Below, piece after piece: positions 5,552-14,900 of a DNA stretch of 25,455 nt. How positions within the stretch are numbered: the first letter of the stretch is position 1; each line of letters begins with the position of its first letter. A program made the position numbers and the translations under genes. A model generated the notes under the pieces. It ran no database searches. It was not told where the DNA came from and saw only the letters and a program-made list of their open reading frames with translations. This stretch comes from JBEKDJ01 sp050014415 (GTDB taxonomy: Bacteria > Desulfobacterota > BSN033 > UBA1163): positions 1 through 25,455 of the forward strand of contig JBEKDJ010000028.1 of assembly GCA_050014415.1 (NCBI GenBank), given 5' to 3'.

Positions 5552-6574
5552 ATGAAGTTTGTGGATGAAGTGAGAATCCAGGTGAAGGCAGGCGATGGCG
5601 GAAATGGGTGTGTCAGTTTTCGGAGAGAACGTTTTGTTCCAAGAGGAGGTCCAGACGGGGGTGATGGGGGAAAAGGTGGAGATGTGATCCTTCAAGGAAA
5701 TGCTCAGCTTTCGACCCTCCTCGATTTGACCTATCCACAGCAGCTTCGAGCTCAAAGAGGGGTCCACGGCAAAGGAAAAGACCAGACAGGAAGGAATGGA
5801 GAGGATCTGATCATTCGTGTTCCTGTCGGCACCCTTGTTCGAGATGATCAGACAGGGGAGATATTGCAAGACCTCCTGTTTGATGGCCAACGGTTCATTG
5901 TCGCATTCGGCGGTCGTGGCGGTCGAGGAAATGCCCGGTTTGCCACGGCCACCCAACGCGCTCCGCGTCATGCTGAAAAGGGGGAAAAGGGAGAACAGGG
6001 GTGGGTCCGGCTCGAACTGAAGCTTCTGGCCGACGTGGGCCTTATAGGTTATCCAAATGCAGGAAAGTCAACCCTTCTCTCTCAAATATCCTCTGCCAAG
6101 CCGAAGATTGCTGACTATCCTTTTACCACGCTTGTTCCCAATCTGGGAGTGGTGATCAGTGAGGAGCATCGACCTTTTGTGGTGGCCGATATTCCAGGAT
6201 TGATCGAAGGTGCCTCCTCGGGTGCAGGGCTTGGATTGACCTTTCTGCGACATGTGGAGCGGACGCGCCTCCTTGTCCACCTCTTGGATGTCTCCAAAGG
6301 ACCTTCCTGTAATCCGCTAAACGATTTCCATGCCCTCAACCATGAATTGACCGCTTACCACCCTTCACTGAGCTTGAAGATTCAAATCCTTGTACTCAAC
6401 AAGATTGACCTCCCAGCAGTTCGAGAAAGAGCGGACGGTATTGAGAAGGAATTTGAGAGGATGGGACATCGACTCTATAGGATCTCCGGCAAAACAGGAG
6501 AAGGGGTCGAGAGATTGATGGAGGGAGTGTCTCAGGCGTTGGAATCGATTTTGGATGAGAGCGATGCCCGGTAG
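5552..6574 (+). CDS. obgE: GTPase ObgE/CgtA
   Basis: The 340-residue protein has the glycine-rich OBG fold at 1-158 (KAGDGGNGCVSFRRE, PDGGDGGKGGDV, GGRGGRGN) followed by a P-loop GTPase domain. G1 is GYPNAGKST at 166-174, the switch segment YPFTTLVPNLG at about 189-199, G3 DIPGLIEGA at 213-221, G4 NKIDL at 283-287 and G5 SGKTGEG near 315. ObgE acts in late 50S assembly and the stringent response. Length is normal; there is no long acidic tail. The gene lies after the two ribosomal protein genes and overlaps proB by 20 bases, which suggests translational coupling. Its ribosome-binding site is weak and lies within an inverted repeat. Confidence 0.97.
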   Translation: MKFVDEVRIQVKAGDGGNGCVSFRRERFVPRGGPDGGDGGKGGDVILQGNAQLSTLLDLTYPQQLRAQRGVHGKGKDQTGRNGEDLIIRVPVGTLVRDDQTGEILQDLLFDGQRFIVAFGGRGGRGNARFATATQRAPRHAEKGEKGEQGWVRLELKLLADVGLIGYPNAGKSTLLSQISSAKPKIADYPFTTLVPNLGVVISEEHRPFVVADIPGLIEGASSGAGLGLTFLRHVERTRLLVHLLDVSKGPSCNPLNDFHALNHELTAYHPSLSLKIQILVLNKIDLPAVRERADGIEKEFERMGHRLYRISGKTGEGVERLMEGVSQALESILDESDAR

Positions 6575-7700
6575 AGATATCCGTAGAAAGACACTTGGAC
6601 GAGTGAGAAGGATCGTCGTCAAAGTGGGCTCCAGCATTTTGGCCTCCGTGGAGAAAGGATTGCACCATGAGGTCTTCTCCCATCTGGCCAAAGAGATATC
6701 GGATCTGAAGCGTAAAGGGTATGAGATCGTTCTCGTCTCCTCTGGGGCGATTGCTGCGGGGATGGAGAAGCTGGGCTATAGGAAACGGCCACAATCCATC
6801 ACTCAGAAACAGGCTACGGCAGCCGTGGGCCAGAGCCGCCTGATGAAGATCTACGAAGACCACTTTTCACGATATCAGCAGATGGTCGCCCAGATCCTTC
6901 TCACCCACGATGACTTGAGTCACCGCAGGAGATTCCTCAATGCTCGGAATACCTTGTTGACCCTTCTGGGACTTGGGATCATCCCAATCATCAATGAGAA
7001 CGATACCGTCGTGGTGGATGAGATCAAATTCGGCGATAATGATAATCTCTCGGCCCTGATCACCAATCTCATCGAGGCTGACCTTCTCATTATCCTGACA
7101 GACATTGAGGGTCTCTGTAATGCAGACCCCAGACATGATCCTCAGGCTCGCTGCATCTCACTGGTAGAAGACATCGATGTGGACATGGGTGGAGTGATCG
7201 GGGATACGGGTGGTGAATGGAACGTTGGGGGGATGATCAGCAAGATCCAAGCCGCTAAGAAGTCTTCTCGTTTTGGAATTCCCACAGTGATCGCATGCGG
7301 AACAAAGGAAGGGGTTCTCCATCAGATCCTTAAGGGAGAGGAAGTGGGGACCCTGATTCTTGCAAAGCAAGAGGCTTTAAGCAGCCGGAAGCATTGGATT
7401 GCGTTCAACTTGAAGCCAAAGGGGGAGGTTGTCGTGGATGAGGGAGCCAAAAAGGCCATCGTCCAAAAGGGGAAGAGTCTGCTTCCATCAGGGGTCATCA
7501 GGGTCAAGGGGGCATTCGATCGAGGAGATCCTGTCTCGTGCCTGGGCCCAAGAGGAAAAGAGTTTGCGAGAGGCTTGGTGAACTATAGCGCTCATGAACT
7601 GGAGAAGATCAAAGGCCTTAAGACCAAACAGATTGAAGATACTTTAGGCTATAGATATTCTGACGAGATCATCCATCGGGACGATCTGGTTGTGCTGTGA
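6555..7700 (+). CDS. proB: Glutamate 5-kinase
   Basis: ProB phosphorylates glutamate with ATP in the first step of proline synthesis. The 381-residue protein has an amino-acid kinase domain with VVKVGSSIL at about 21-29, LVSSGAIAAG, INENDTVVVDEIKFGDND and DIEGLCNADPR. A C-terminal PUA domain (about 285-375) carries PSGVIRVKGAFDRGD and YSAHELEKIKG. The usual GTGGMxTKxxAA segment appears as GGEWNVGGMISKIQAAKK, which keeps the GGM core but has an Asn/Val insertion and Ser for Thr. ATG 6555 overlaps the obgE end by 20 bases; ATG 6564 is an alternative. The partner gene proA follows after a hairpin-rich spacer. Confidence 0.96.
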   Translation: MRAMPGRDIRRKTLGRVRRIVVKVGSSILASVEKGLHHEVFSHLAKEISDLKRKGYEIVLVSSGAIAAGMEKLGYRKRPQSITQKQATAAVGQSRLMKIYEDHFSRYQQMVAQILLTHDDLSHRRRFLNARNTLLTLLGLGIIPIINENDTVVVDEIKFGDNDNLSALITNLIEADLLIILTDIEGLCNADPRHDPQARCISLVEDIDVDMGGVIGDTGGEWNVGGMISKIQAAKKSSRFGIPTVIACGTKEGVLHQILKGEEVGTLILAKQEALSSRKHWIAFNLKPKGEVVVDEGAKKAIVQKGKSLLPSGVIRVKGAFDRGDPVSCLGPRGKEFARGLVNYSAHELEKIKGLKTKQIEDTLGYRYSDEIIHRDDLVVL

Positions 7701-7961
7701 AGGAGAGTGGATCCAGCCGTCGAGTTAAAAGGGCAGTTGGGTGTGCTTCCGAACCTTCACTAAGCCCCGCCTTTGGCGGGATTGGGGATACAGGGGTTCG
7801 ATTGCCTGCGATGAGCTCAGCCGAGACGGTCAAGGGTTCAGATATTTACTTTCTGAGGTTCTGGCTCCTATTCTCTAAACATTCCCTGGAACACACGAAG
7901 TCTACCCCGCGAGACGCGGGGTTAAACCCCTTATGAGGTTCCGCCTTTGGGGAAGTTTCCT
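7701..7961. repeat. proB-proA spacer with two GC-rich hairpins
   Basis: No gene is supported in this 261-base spacer; a small open frame over it is judged non-coding. CCCGCC-TTT-GGCGGG (7766-7780) and CCCCGCG-AGA-CGCGGGG (7905-7921) are perfect stems without T-runs. The second is flanked by GGTTAAACCCC. Similar stems recur at 24254-24270, so they are probably dispersed palindromes rather than terminators. Confidence 0.65.
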
Positions 7962-9233
7962 ATGCAGCTAGTGGACAATGATCTCAGGGGAGAGGTGAGG
8001 GAGATGGCCAGGAAAGCCAAGGAGGTCTCTCATCGACTGGGCCGGCTACCCACCGACAGGAAGAATAAGGCCTTGTACGAGATGGCAGATGATCTGGAGC
8101 AGGGAAGGAATCGGCTGATCGAAGAGAACAAGAGGGACCTAGCTGCTGGAGAAAAGGCACGGCTTTCTCGGTCAATGATGGACCGGTTGAGATTGAGTCC
8201 TGCCGTTATCCAGGGAATGGCAGAAGGGCTTCGCGAAGTGGCCCGTCTTCCTGATCCCGTGGGTGAGGTGGTCAGGATGCAGAAGAGGCCAAATGGCCTC
8301 ATGGTTGGAAGGATGAGAATTCCTATTGGCGTCATCGGAATCATCTACGAATCAAGGCCAAATGTAACAGCCGATGCGGCAGGGCTCTGTCTCAAATCGG
8401 GCAACTGCGTTATGCTGAGAGGAGGCTCTGAGGCCTTCTATTCGAATCAAGCCATAGGGCAAATCCTTCAAAAGGCCCTTCTTAAGATTGGAATTCCGCA
8501 GGAGGCCATACAGATGTTGCCTCACCAGGAGAAAGAGGCCATCCAAGAAATGCTCCAGCTTGAGCACGAGATCGACCTCATCATCCCACGTGGCGGGGAG
8601 GAATTGATCCGCTTCGTGATGACCCACTCGAAAATTCCGATCCTCAAACATTATAAGGGCGTTTGCCATGTCTTTGTAGATGAGACCGCTGATCTTGAGA
8701 TGGCAACTCAGATCTGCCTCAATGCCAAGGTACAGAAGCCCGGGGTGTGCAATGCCATGGAGACCCTCTTGGTGCACGAAAAGGTGGCAGCGCGTTTCCT
8801 TCCCGAAGTTGCAGGACTCCTTTTGAAGGAAGGTGTGGAACTTCGGGGATGTCCTCGCACCAGAAGGATTCTTTCCAATGTCAAGGAGGCGACGGAAGAG
8901 GATTGGTTTCAGGAGTACTTAGACCTCATCCTCTCGGTCCGAGTCGTCAACGGGATCGAGGAAGCGATCGATCATATTGTGACTTATGGATCCCTCCATA
9001 CCGAAGCGATCATCACTTCTGATTATCAGAATGCACAGAGGTTTTTGAGAGAGGTCAATTCCTCTTGTGTCCTGGTTAATGCCTCCACAAGGTTCAACGA
9101 CGGATTCGAGTTGGGCCTGGGTGCTGAGATTGGGATCAGCACCTCCAAACTTCATGCCTTTGGCCCTATGGGGTTGGAGGAGCTGACCACCACGAAATTT
9201 ATTGTTTACGGGGAGGGGCAAATTAGGAAATAA
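7962..9233 (+). CDS. proA: Glutamate-5-semialdehyde dehydrogenase (gamma-glutamyl phosphate reductase)
   Basis: ProA reduces gamma-glutamyl phosphate with NADPH to the semialdehyde that cyclises toward proline. The 423-residue aldehyde-dehydrogenase-fold protein has GVIGIIYESRPNVTADAAGL, KSGNCVMLRGGSEA, PRGGEELI and KHYKGVCHVFVD. The catalytic cysteine segment is KVQKPGVCNAMETLLVH, and the C-terminus has LGLGAEIGISTSKLHAFGP then TTTKFIVYGEGQIR. The length is typical. ATG 7962 is preferred over the in-frame TTG at 7947 because GGGGAAG (7949-7955) lies correctly before it. Confidence 0.97.
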   Translation: MQLVDNDLRGEVREMARKAKEVSHRLGRLPTDRKNKALYEMADDLEQGRNRLIEENKRDLAAGEKARLSRSMMDRLRLSPAVIQGMAEGLREVARLPDPVGEVVRMQKRPNGLMVGRMRIPIGVIGIIYESRPNVTADAAGLCLKSGNCVMLRGGSEAFYSNQAIGQILQKALLKIGIPQEAIQMLPHQEKEAIQEMLQLEHEIDLIIPRGGEELIRFVMTHSKIPILKHYKGVCHVFVDETADLEMATQICLNAKVQKPGVCNAMETLLVHEKVAARFLPEVAGLLLKEGVELRGCPRTRRILSNVKEATEEDWFQEYLDLILSVRVVNGIEEAIDHIVTYGSLHTEAIITSDYQNAQRFLREVNSSCVLVNASTRFNDGFELGLGAEIGISTSKLHAFGPMGLEELTTTKFIVYGEGQIRK

Positions 9234-9235
9234 GA

Positions 9236-9350
9236 ATGTCAAATGTCAAAATCCAAATTAAAAACTTTAAGAAGGGTTAAAACCTTTTTGAAATTTGAGC
9301 TTTGGATTTGACTTGAAATTTGGGCTTTGTCATCTGAAATTTAGATTTTA
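9236..9350. repeat. AT-rich imperfect inverted repeat between proA and nadD
   Basis: Words such as ATGTCAAA and AATCCAAATT on the left are answered by TTTGGATTTGAC and AAATTTGGGC on the right, around a GGTTAAAACC centre at about 9274-9285. The arms pair with mismatches. No gene is present. It resembles the low-complexity spacers elsewhere in this window. Confidence 0.55.
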
Positions 9351-9371
9351 TCCAAGAAGGAGGAGTCAGAG

Positions 9372-10046
9372 ATAGGGAAAAAGTTAGAGACGGCAAATAA
9401 AAGGATTGGGTTGTTTGGCGGGACTTTTAATCCTATTCATTTGGGCCACCTGAGGGGGGTGGAGGAGGTTCGGGGTGCCTTTGGTCTTGAAGAAGTGGTT
9501 TTCATCCCGGCAGCCATCCCACCGCATAAAGCCGCAGGAGAGGTTGTCGAGGCGAGACATCGGCTGGAGATGGTGAAACTTGCCATCAGGGCAAATCCCT
9601 ATTTCTCGATTTCCAGTGTTGAGCTTGATCGGCCGGGGAAATCCTACTCTATTGATACCCTGCGATACTTTCAGGAGAGAAATCAGAATGCCTCATTGTT
9701 CTTCATCTTGGGAGGAGATGCGTTCGTGGAGATTGAGACCTGGAAGGATTTTCAGGGCCTCTTCTCGTTTTCAAATTTCATTGTGATGGAACTGCCTGGA
9801 TTCGGGAGTCCTCCCCTCCGCGCTCAACTCCCTGAGGCCTTCGTTACAGCATTTCGGTATGATCAAGCGGTCAAGGCCTGGGTCCATGCTTCGGGCCGCA
9901 CCCTCCACTTTCAGGAAATCGGGTTTCTGGATATCTCTTCAACAAGGGTCCGGGAGTTGATCGAAAGAGGGAGGTCTGTGAAGTATCTGATTCCTAACGA
10001 TGTGGAAGCCTATGTCAAACAACACGGACTCTATCGGAAGAAATGA
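9372..10046 (+). CDS. nadD: Nicotinate-nucleotide adenylyltransferase
   Basis: NadD joins nicotinate mononucleotide and ATP to form deamido-NAD. The frame contains KRIGLFGGTFNPIHLGHLRG, the nucleotidyltransferase GGTFxPxHxGH motif. SSVELDRPGKSYSIDTL, FILGGDAF and the C-terminal ISSTRVRELIERG motif follow. All are diagnostic. The start is unusual: no ATG or GTG lies in frame upstream of the conserved first strand. GGAGGAG (9359-9365) is spaced 6 bases from an ATA at 9372, giving 224 residues. The first ordinary start codon, TTG 9411, would give 211 residues but cut off KRIG of the first Rossmann strand. The identity is secure; the start is not. Confidence 0.93.
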   Translation: MGKKLETANKRIGLFGGTFNPIHLGHLRGVEEVRGAFGLEEVVFIPAAIPPHKAAGEVVEARHRLEMVKLAIRANPYFSISSVELDRPGKSYSIDTLRYFQERNQNASLFFILGGDAFVEIETWKDFQGLFSFSNFIVMELPGFGSPPLRAQLPEAFVTAFRYDQAVKAWVHASGRTLHFQEIGFLDISSTRVRELIERGRSVKYLIPNDVEAYVKQHGLYRKK

Positions 10047-10070
10047 TGAGCTCGTTTTGATTTTTTTTGT

Positions 10071-10098
10071 TTGTCATTGCATTTTTTTCTGTTATAAT
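10071..10098 (+). promoter_or_regulatory. Promoter of rsfS
   Basis: TTGTCA (10071-10076), a 16-base spacer and TATAAT (10093-10098) form a strong sigma70 promoter within a T-rich spacer, giving rsfS and the DksA-like gene their own start inside the larger block. Confidence 0.7.
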
Positions 10099-10128
10099 GC
10101 ATAACTCAAAACTATTGCTTAGGAGGAT

Positions 10129-10527
10129 ATGGCCACCGATTCGAAGACAAAGTCCCTACTCTGCTTGAAGGCAGCAGTTGAGAAGAAGGCCCAGGACCCG
10201 GTCCTTCTGGAGTTAAGAGGACTCAGCTCTTTCACCGACTACTTTTTCCTTTGTAGCGGTAAGTCGGATCGCCAGGTACAGGCCATTGCCCAAGCGATCG
10301 AGGAGGCTCTCAGAAAGAAAGGGATTCGACCTCTCGGCCAAGAGGGAACGCGTGAGGGAAAGTGGATCTTGATGGACTTCGAGGATGTGGTCGCCCATGT
10401 CTTTCTGGAAACGGTAAGGAAGTTCTATGACCTTGAGGGGCTCTGGATGGATGCCCCGCGGATCGATCTACAAAAAGGAGTGGATTTTGGCGAAAGACCC
10501 AACCGATCAAAAAACAGGACTAGATAA
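10129..10527 (+). CDS. rsfS: Ribosome silencing factor RsfS (Iojap family)
   Basis: The 132-residue protein contains DPVLLELRGLSSFTDYFFLCSG, SDRQVQAIAQAIEE, GQEGTREGKWILMDFEDVVAHVF and FYDLEGLW. These are the conserved features of RsfS, which binds bL14 on the 50S subunit and blocks subunit joining in starvation. Its position just after nadD is widely conserved. AGGAGG is very close to the ATG (2 bases between). A basic tail (RPNRSKNRTR) extends past the family core and overlaps the start of the next gene by about 41 bases. Confidence 0.95.
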   Translation: MATDSKTKSLLCLKAAVEKKAQDPVLLELRGLSSFTDYFFLCSGKSDRQVQAIAQAIEEALRKKGIRPLGQEGTREGKWILMDFEDVVAHVFLETVRKFYDLEGLWMDAPRIDLQKGVDFGERPNRSKNRTR

Positions 10528-10873
10528 AAAGACCCTCGCACGATTTAAGCAGATTCTTCTTAAGGAACGGGAACAGATCGTCGGGGAGGTCAAACAGATC
10601 TATGAATCCTCGAAGGAAATGGGACAAGATGGAATTCAGGATATTGGGGATGAGGCCGCTAACATTTATAACAAACAGATCCTCCTCAGCCTGAATGAGA
10701 ATGAACGGATGAGGCTTCAAGAGGTGGATGAATCGCTTGATCGCATTGTGAACGGGACCTATGGCATCTGTGAAGAGTGTGGGGGACCGATCAGTTTGAA
10801 AAGGCTTGAAGTTCGGCCGGTGGCAAAATACTGTGTCCCTTGTTTAACCAAACTGGAGAAAGCGAAATCATAG
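10487..10873 (+). CDS. DksA/TraR-family zinc-finger protein
   Basis: This 128-residue protein has a long helical N-terminal half (LDKKTLARFKQILLKEREQIVGEV) and an acidic loop (IQDIGDEAANIYNK, about 50-63) corresponding to the coiled-coil tip of DksA. A C4 zinc finger follows with Cys 95, 98, 116 and 119 (YGICEECGGPI, then AKYCVPC). DksA-like proteins enter the RNA polymerase secondary channel and act with ppGpp. TTG 10487 was chosen because AAAGGAG (10474-10480) lies 6 bases before it; the in-frame ATG 10427 lies deep in rsfS and has no such site. The gene overlaps rsfS, implying coupled translation. Whether it is the main DksA of the cell cannot be told. Confidence 0.88.
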   Translation: MAKDPTDQKTGLDKKTLARFKQILLKEREQIVGEVKQIYESSKEMGQDGIQDIGDEAANIYNKQILLSLNENERMRLQEVDESLDRIVNGTYGICEECGGPISLKRLEVRPVAKYCVPCLTKLEKAKS

Positions 10874-10975
10874 ATGATGTTGGTTCGGTTGTCTCCTTAT
10901 CTATCTCTTCTTTTCCCAAGTGGGATCACTTCCCCGTAGATGCCAAACGAAGGCAGATCTTTGAATTCGAGATGA

Positions 10976-11704
10976 ATGCTCTCCTTTACTGAAAGAATCT
11001 TTCAGTTCTTAATCCCATCCCAATGTCCCTGTTGCAGTAGACTTTTGACGGAGGAACAACAGGGGCTCTGCTCGGATTGCCGTTCAGAGATCCGCTGGAT
11101 CCAACCTCCATTCTGTTCCGTGTGTGGAACCCCTTTCATCTCGGAGGAGATCGCTAACCATCCCTGCGGCACATGTCTAGTCAAAAGAAGGTATTTCACA
11201 ATGGCGAGGGCAGTAGGATCTTATGAGGGATCTCTTCAGAAGGCGATCCATCGATGGAAATATGAAGGCAAAGAGTACCTTCACATCTACTTTGCGAGAT
11301 GGATGGCAGAAAGGTTCTTTGATTATTGGGTTCCCCATCTGATTGACCTCCTGATCCCTGTCCCGCTGCACAAGAAGCGATTAAGGGAACGGGGGTTCAA
11401 TCAAGCCCTCCTCCTCGGAAAAGAGTTAAGCCGTCGAACAGGGATCCCTTGTCGAAAGAGAGTTCTTCAGAAGAAGAAACCCACGGTACCTCAAGTCAAT
11501 CTGGGTGGACCAGAGAGGGAAAAAGGGGTGCGAGGGGCTTTCGAGGTGATTGCGAGGAAGGAAGTGGACGGAAAGGCGATCCTTTTGGTGGATGATGTCT
11601 ATACGACCGGTGCAACGGTCAATGAATGCTCGAGAGTATTGTTGGCCGGTGGGGCAAAAAGGGTGGATGTTCTCACTTTAGCCCATGCCCTAAAGACGAC
11701 ATGA
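10976..11704 (+). CDS. comF: ComF-family phosphoribosyltransferase-like protein
   Basis: The 242-residue protein has an N-terminal cysteine-rich part (Cys 17, 19, 20, 32, 35, 47, 50, 64, 67; double zinc-ribbon-like). A type I phosphoribosyltransferase fold follows, with LLIPVPLHKKRLRERGFNQA and the PRPP motif ILLVDDVYTTGATV at about 200-213. ComF proteins take part in DNA uptake in some bacteria, but are widespread in organisms not known to be transformable; the reaction is unproven. ATG 10976 has no strong ribosome-binding site, and the 102-base spacer before it shows nothing else notable. Confidence 0.9.
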   Translation: MLSFTERIFQFLIPSQCPCCSRLLTEEQQGLCSDCRSEIRWIQPPFCSVCGTPFISEEIANHPCGTCLVKRRYFTMARAVGSYEGSLQKAIHRWKYEGKEYLHIYFARWMAERFFDYWVPHLIDLLIPVPLHKKRLRERGFNQALLLGKELSRRTGIPCRKRVLQKKKPTVPQVNLGGPEREKGVRGAFEVIARKEVDGKAILLVDDVYTTGATVNECSRVLLAGGAKRVDVLTLAHALKTT

Positions 11705-11715
11705 TGGATAGTCCG

Positions 11716-11950
11716 AAAACTGGAGCTCGGAGTTCTGAGTCGTTATCGAAGCTTGCCCCCTAACAACTTGCCCACCCATCGCAAAGGGGGTCGAGAGAGG
11801 ATTTACGGTATCAAGCTTGGTCAAATCCTCCAACTTCCTCCTTTGCAAAAAAGGATTTTATAAGCAATAACTATCTACGGACGAATTCTTGATCAGTAAC
11901 TATCTCTGAACTCAATACTCCTAACGCAAAACTCCGAGCTTCCGGGTTCA
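11716..11950. repeat. Nested inverted repeat between comF and the AsmA-like gene
   Basis: The outer arms are AAACTGGAGCTCGGAGTT (about 11719-11736) and AACTCCGAGCTTCCGGGTT (about 11931-11949). The inner arms are GCAAAGGGGGTCGAGAGAGG...ATTT (about 11780-11805) and AAATCCTCCAACTTCCTCCTTTGC (about 11824-11848). The arms pair with some mismatches, so almost the whole spacer could fold into one long hairpin. No gene is seen; it looks like a miniature dispersed element. Confidence 0.6.
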
Positions 11951-11959
11951 AAGAAACTG

Positions 11960-14900
11960 ATGGTACGTCATAGAAAATGGTTTTTTCTCTGGATACTAAT
12001 CCCCATCATCGCCGTAGGACTCTTCTTTCTCTTATCGATCAATTATCTCATCGACCCCAATATCTATCGGAACATTATTCAAAAATCGTTGGCCCTCAAT
12101 CTTGGCCGAGAAGTCACCATTGGTCAGGCAAAGATGAGTCTGTGGGAGGGTGTCGGCGTCACTCTTGAAGACCTGCGGGTACGGGATCGTTCTCAGACAT
12201 TCGATCTCCTCCAGTCAAAAAGGGTGATTTTGAAGCCAAGGTTGCTTTCCCTCCTCAAAGGGAACGTCAAATGGAAACGCATCGTTCTCGATGGGCCAGT
12301 GTTCCGGCTTCGCAGAGATGAAAAGGGACGCTTCAATTTTCTCGATGGCATCTCAACCAAAGAAGGATGGAAGGCCTCCCAGCAGAAGATGATTCAGACC
12401 CTTTCCACTCTCGTCGGAGGGTCCCTGAGCCTGAGAGATGGAGAGATCTCTTTTTCGGACGAAAGCCTCGGCGTCTCACCCCTGGTGACGGAAATAAAAT
12501 CCTTCAATCTTCTCACCTCTGAACTTGCCTACCGTCAACCCTTCTCACTTCGCCTTAGTGGGAGGATCGGTCATTCAAAAAAGGAAGGGTCCTTTTTCCT
12601 TTCAGGAATCCTTCGAAATATCTCGGAGGAGATGGATCTCTCAAAGGGAAGTGTTGAGGGGAAAGCAGAGATCAAAGGGATTGATACCAACCATTTCTGG
12701 CCCTATCTCAAGAACTTGCTACCCATGAAAAGGATATCAGGGATCCTCGACCTGAAAGGGCATTACCAAGGAGACTTCTCAGGGGTCTTCAAGACCTCCG
12801 CTAAAATAAAACTGAAGGAGGTGGTCGTTGACTATCCGGAGGTCTTCTCTTATGTTCTGACCCCGAAGTGGATAAACCTTGTCATCGATGCCGAGTGTGA
12901 AACGAAGGAGATCAAGATCCCTCGAGCCTCTTTCGAGCTGCCTGAAATATCGGTCGAGGCAAAAGGAAGAATCTATGGAATCGGATCTGAAGGAATGGGT
13001 CTTGAAGCAGAGGCCCAAAGCGGTCCGTTCGACCTCTCGGAAGCAAAGAGGCTCATTCCCTATCGAATCATCACTCCGAGTGTATCGGATCGCCTTTTTC
13101 ATGCAGAAGGAAGTGGCTCCGCCCAGATTACCCACGTTAGGCTGTCAGGCAAGATGAATGAGATTGAGCATTGCGACCAAGTTCAACACGCCCATGCGTT
13201 ATCTGTCAAGATGAGGTTGGACAGGGCCCGATTGAAACTCCCCTGGGATCTTCCGTCCTTGGAAGATCTCAAAGGCAATCTCTTCTTTGAAGAAGGCAAT
13301 CTCCATCTAAAAGAGGTGGATGGAAAGATCCTTCATTCCCGCATTGGCCGAGCCAACGGAATCTTCTATCGACTCCTCCTTGTTCCCAGCCTGCAGGTCT
13401 CTTGCGAAGGAGGATTGGATTTGACAGACCTTCCTTCCTTTGCCAAGATAGAGGGATTCTCGGAGGATATCTCTAGAGTCTTCTCATCCATCTCGATCCT
13501 TTCAGGGAAGGCCGAATATCGTCTCAGCGCCAGAGGAGATCTGAAGCTTCCACTCCGCTTTCAACATCAAGGGTCTTATTATCTTTCGAAGGTTCGATTG
13601 ACTCATCGCCAAATCCCGTTCCCGGTCTTGATCGGAGAAGGAAAGATAGACCTCTCTAGCGAGAATCTTCGGTGGTCCGGATCAAAGGTAGAATTTGGAG
13701 ACTCATCGTTGCTCATGGACGGCTCTTGGAGACATGGTGAAGTTTCCGGGCCTCTTGAGATCATGGTGAGAGGAAAGGTCGATTTGAAAAACCTCTTCCT
13801 TCTCTCTCGAAGCCCGCTCTTTACAGAAGAGATTCGTCAGACAACAATAGAGGTTGAGAAGCTCTCGGGAATAAGCTCATTTTCATTCAAAGGACGAAGG
13901 CTTGCAGTTGGTGGGCCTTTCTCCTACGAAGGAGAATGGATGCCTAAGGAGGCCAACCTCCTTCTCAAACGAGTTTCCTCCCCACTCACTATTAAGGATG
14001 GGACTCTCTCATTTTCCAACCTCGGCGTGAGTTTTACGAGAATGAAAGTCCAATCCGGGAATTCCTTTCTGACATTGGATGGGTCTGTAAGGGAAAAGAA
14101 TATTCGACTCTCTACAAAGGGTTCCATTGATTTGAGCTCTTTACCCTCTCTCCTTCGGTCCTCTTTCTTTCCGGATCAGGTTCGAAACTCTATCGATGGA
14201 ATTCAAGAACTCACCGGAGAGGCTGAGGTTCGCATGAAATGGCTCGGACTGACAGAGAATTGGATTGCTTCCTTGACAGACGGTGAGGCTATACTGAAAA
14301 GGGTTTCCCTTCACTATCGAGGCATCCCTCTGCCCATTTCGCATATGGAAGGTTCTTTGTTCCTCTCTTCTGAACAACTACGGTTCGAAGGGTTAAGAGG
14401 AAGGTTAGGAACCTCTCTGTTCAATGTTACAGGTGAAATCCCCTGGTTTCGATCTCTTAGGTCGGAGGGGAGGCGGCTTACGTTCCAGATTGCTTCTCCA
14501 GACCTCGATCTCGACCTGTTGTTTGCAAGAAAGAAGGAAGACACTACCGGTTCTTTTGAGAAGATCAGTGACTGGTTAACCCGTTGGAACCTCGAAGGTA
14601 AGGTGGAAGCGGACCGGGCGAGGTATCGTGGTTTCTTTTGCGAGAAGTTAAAAGTGGAGATGAAGACCGTTAATGGGAAGTTGCTCTTTCATCCCTTTCA
14701 ATTTGAAGGGGCCGAGGGAAATCTCTGGGGTGAGGGGTGGATAGAACCGACGGAGAGAGGCATCCGTTTTGAGATCAAGCCTCGTCTTTCTGACATGGAA
14801 GCAAAGGCCTTTTTTCGGGCCCTGCTGCAAAAGGGAAGAGAAGAGAAGGTCGTAGTGACGGGAAGGGTGCATATCGACAAAGCTGAAATAAGGGGAGAGG

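Noticed and set aside
7905..7921. Intrinsic terminator between proB and proA
   Set aside because: The stem lacks a following T-run on the + strand, and termination within the proBA pair would be unexpected.
7697..7936. 79-codon open frame between proB and proA
   Set aside because: It runs through two GC hairpins, has no family features, and lies in a spacer that resembles repeat sequence.
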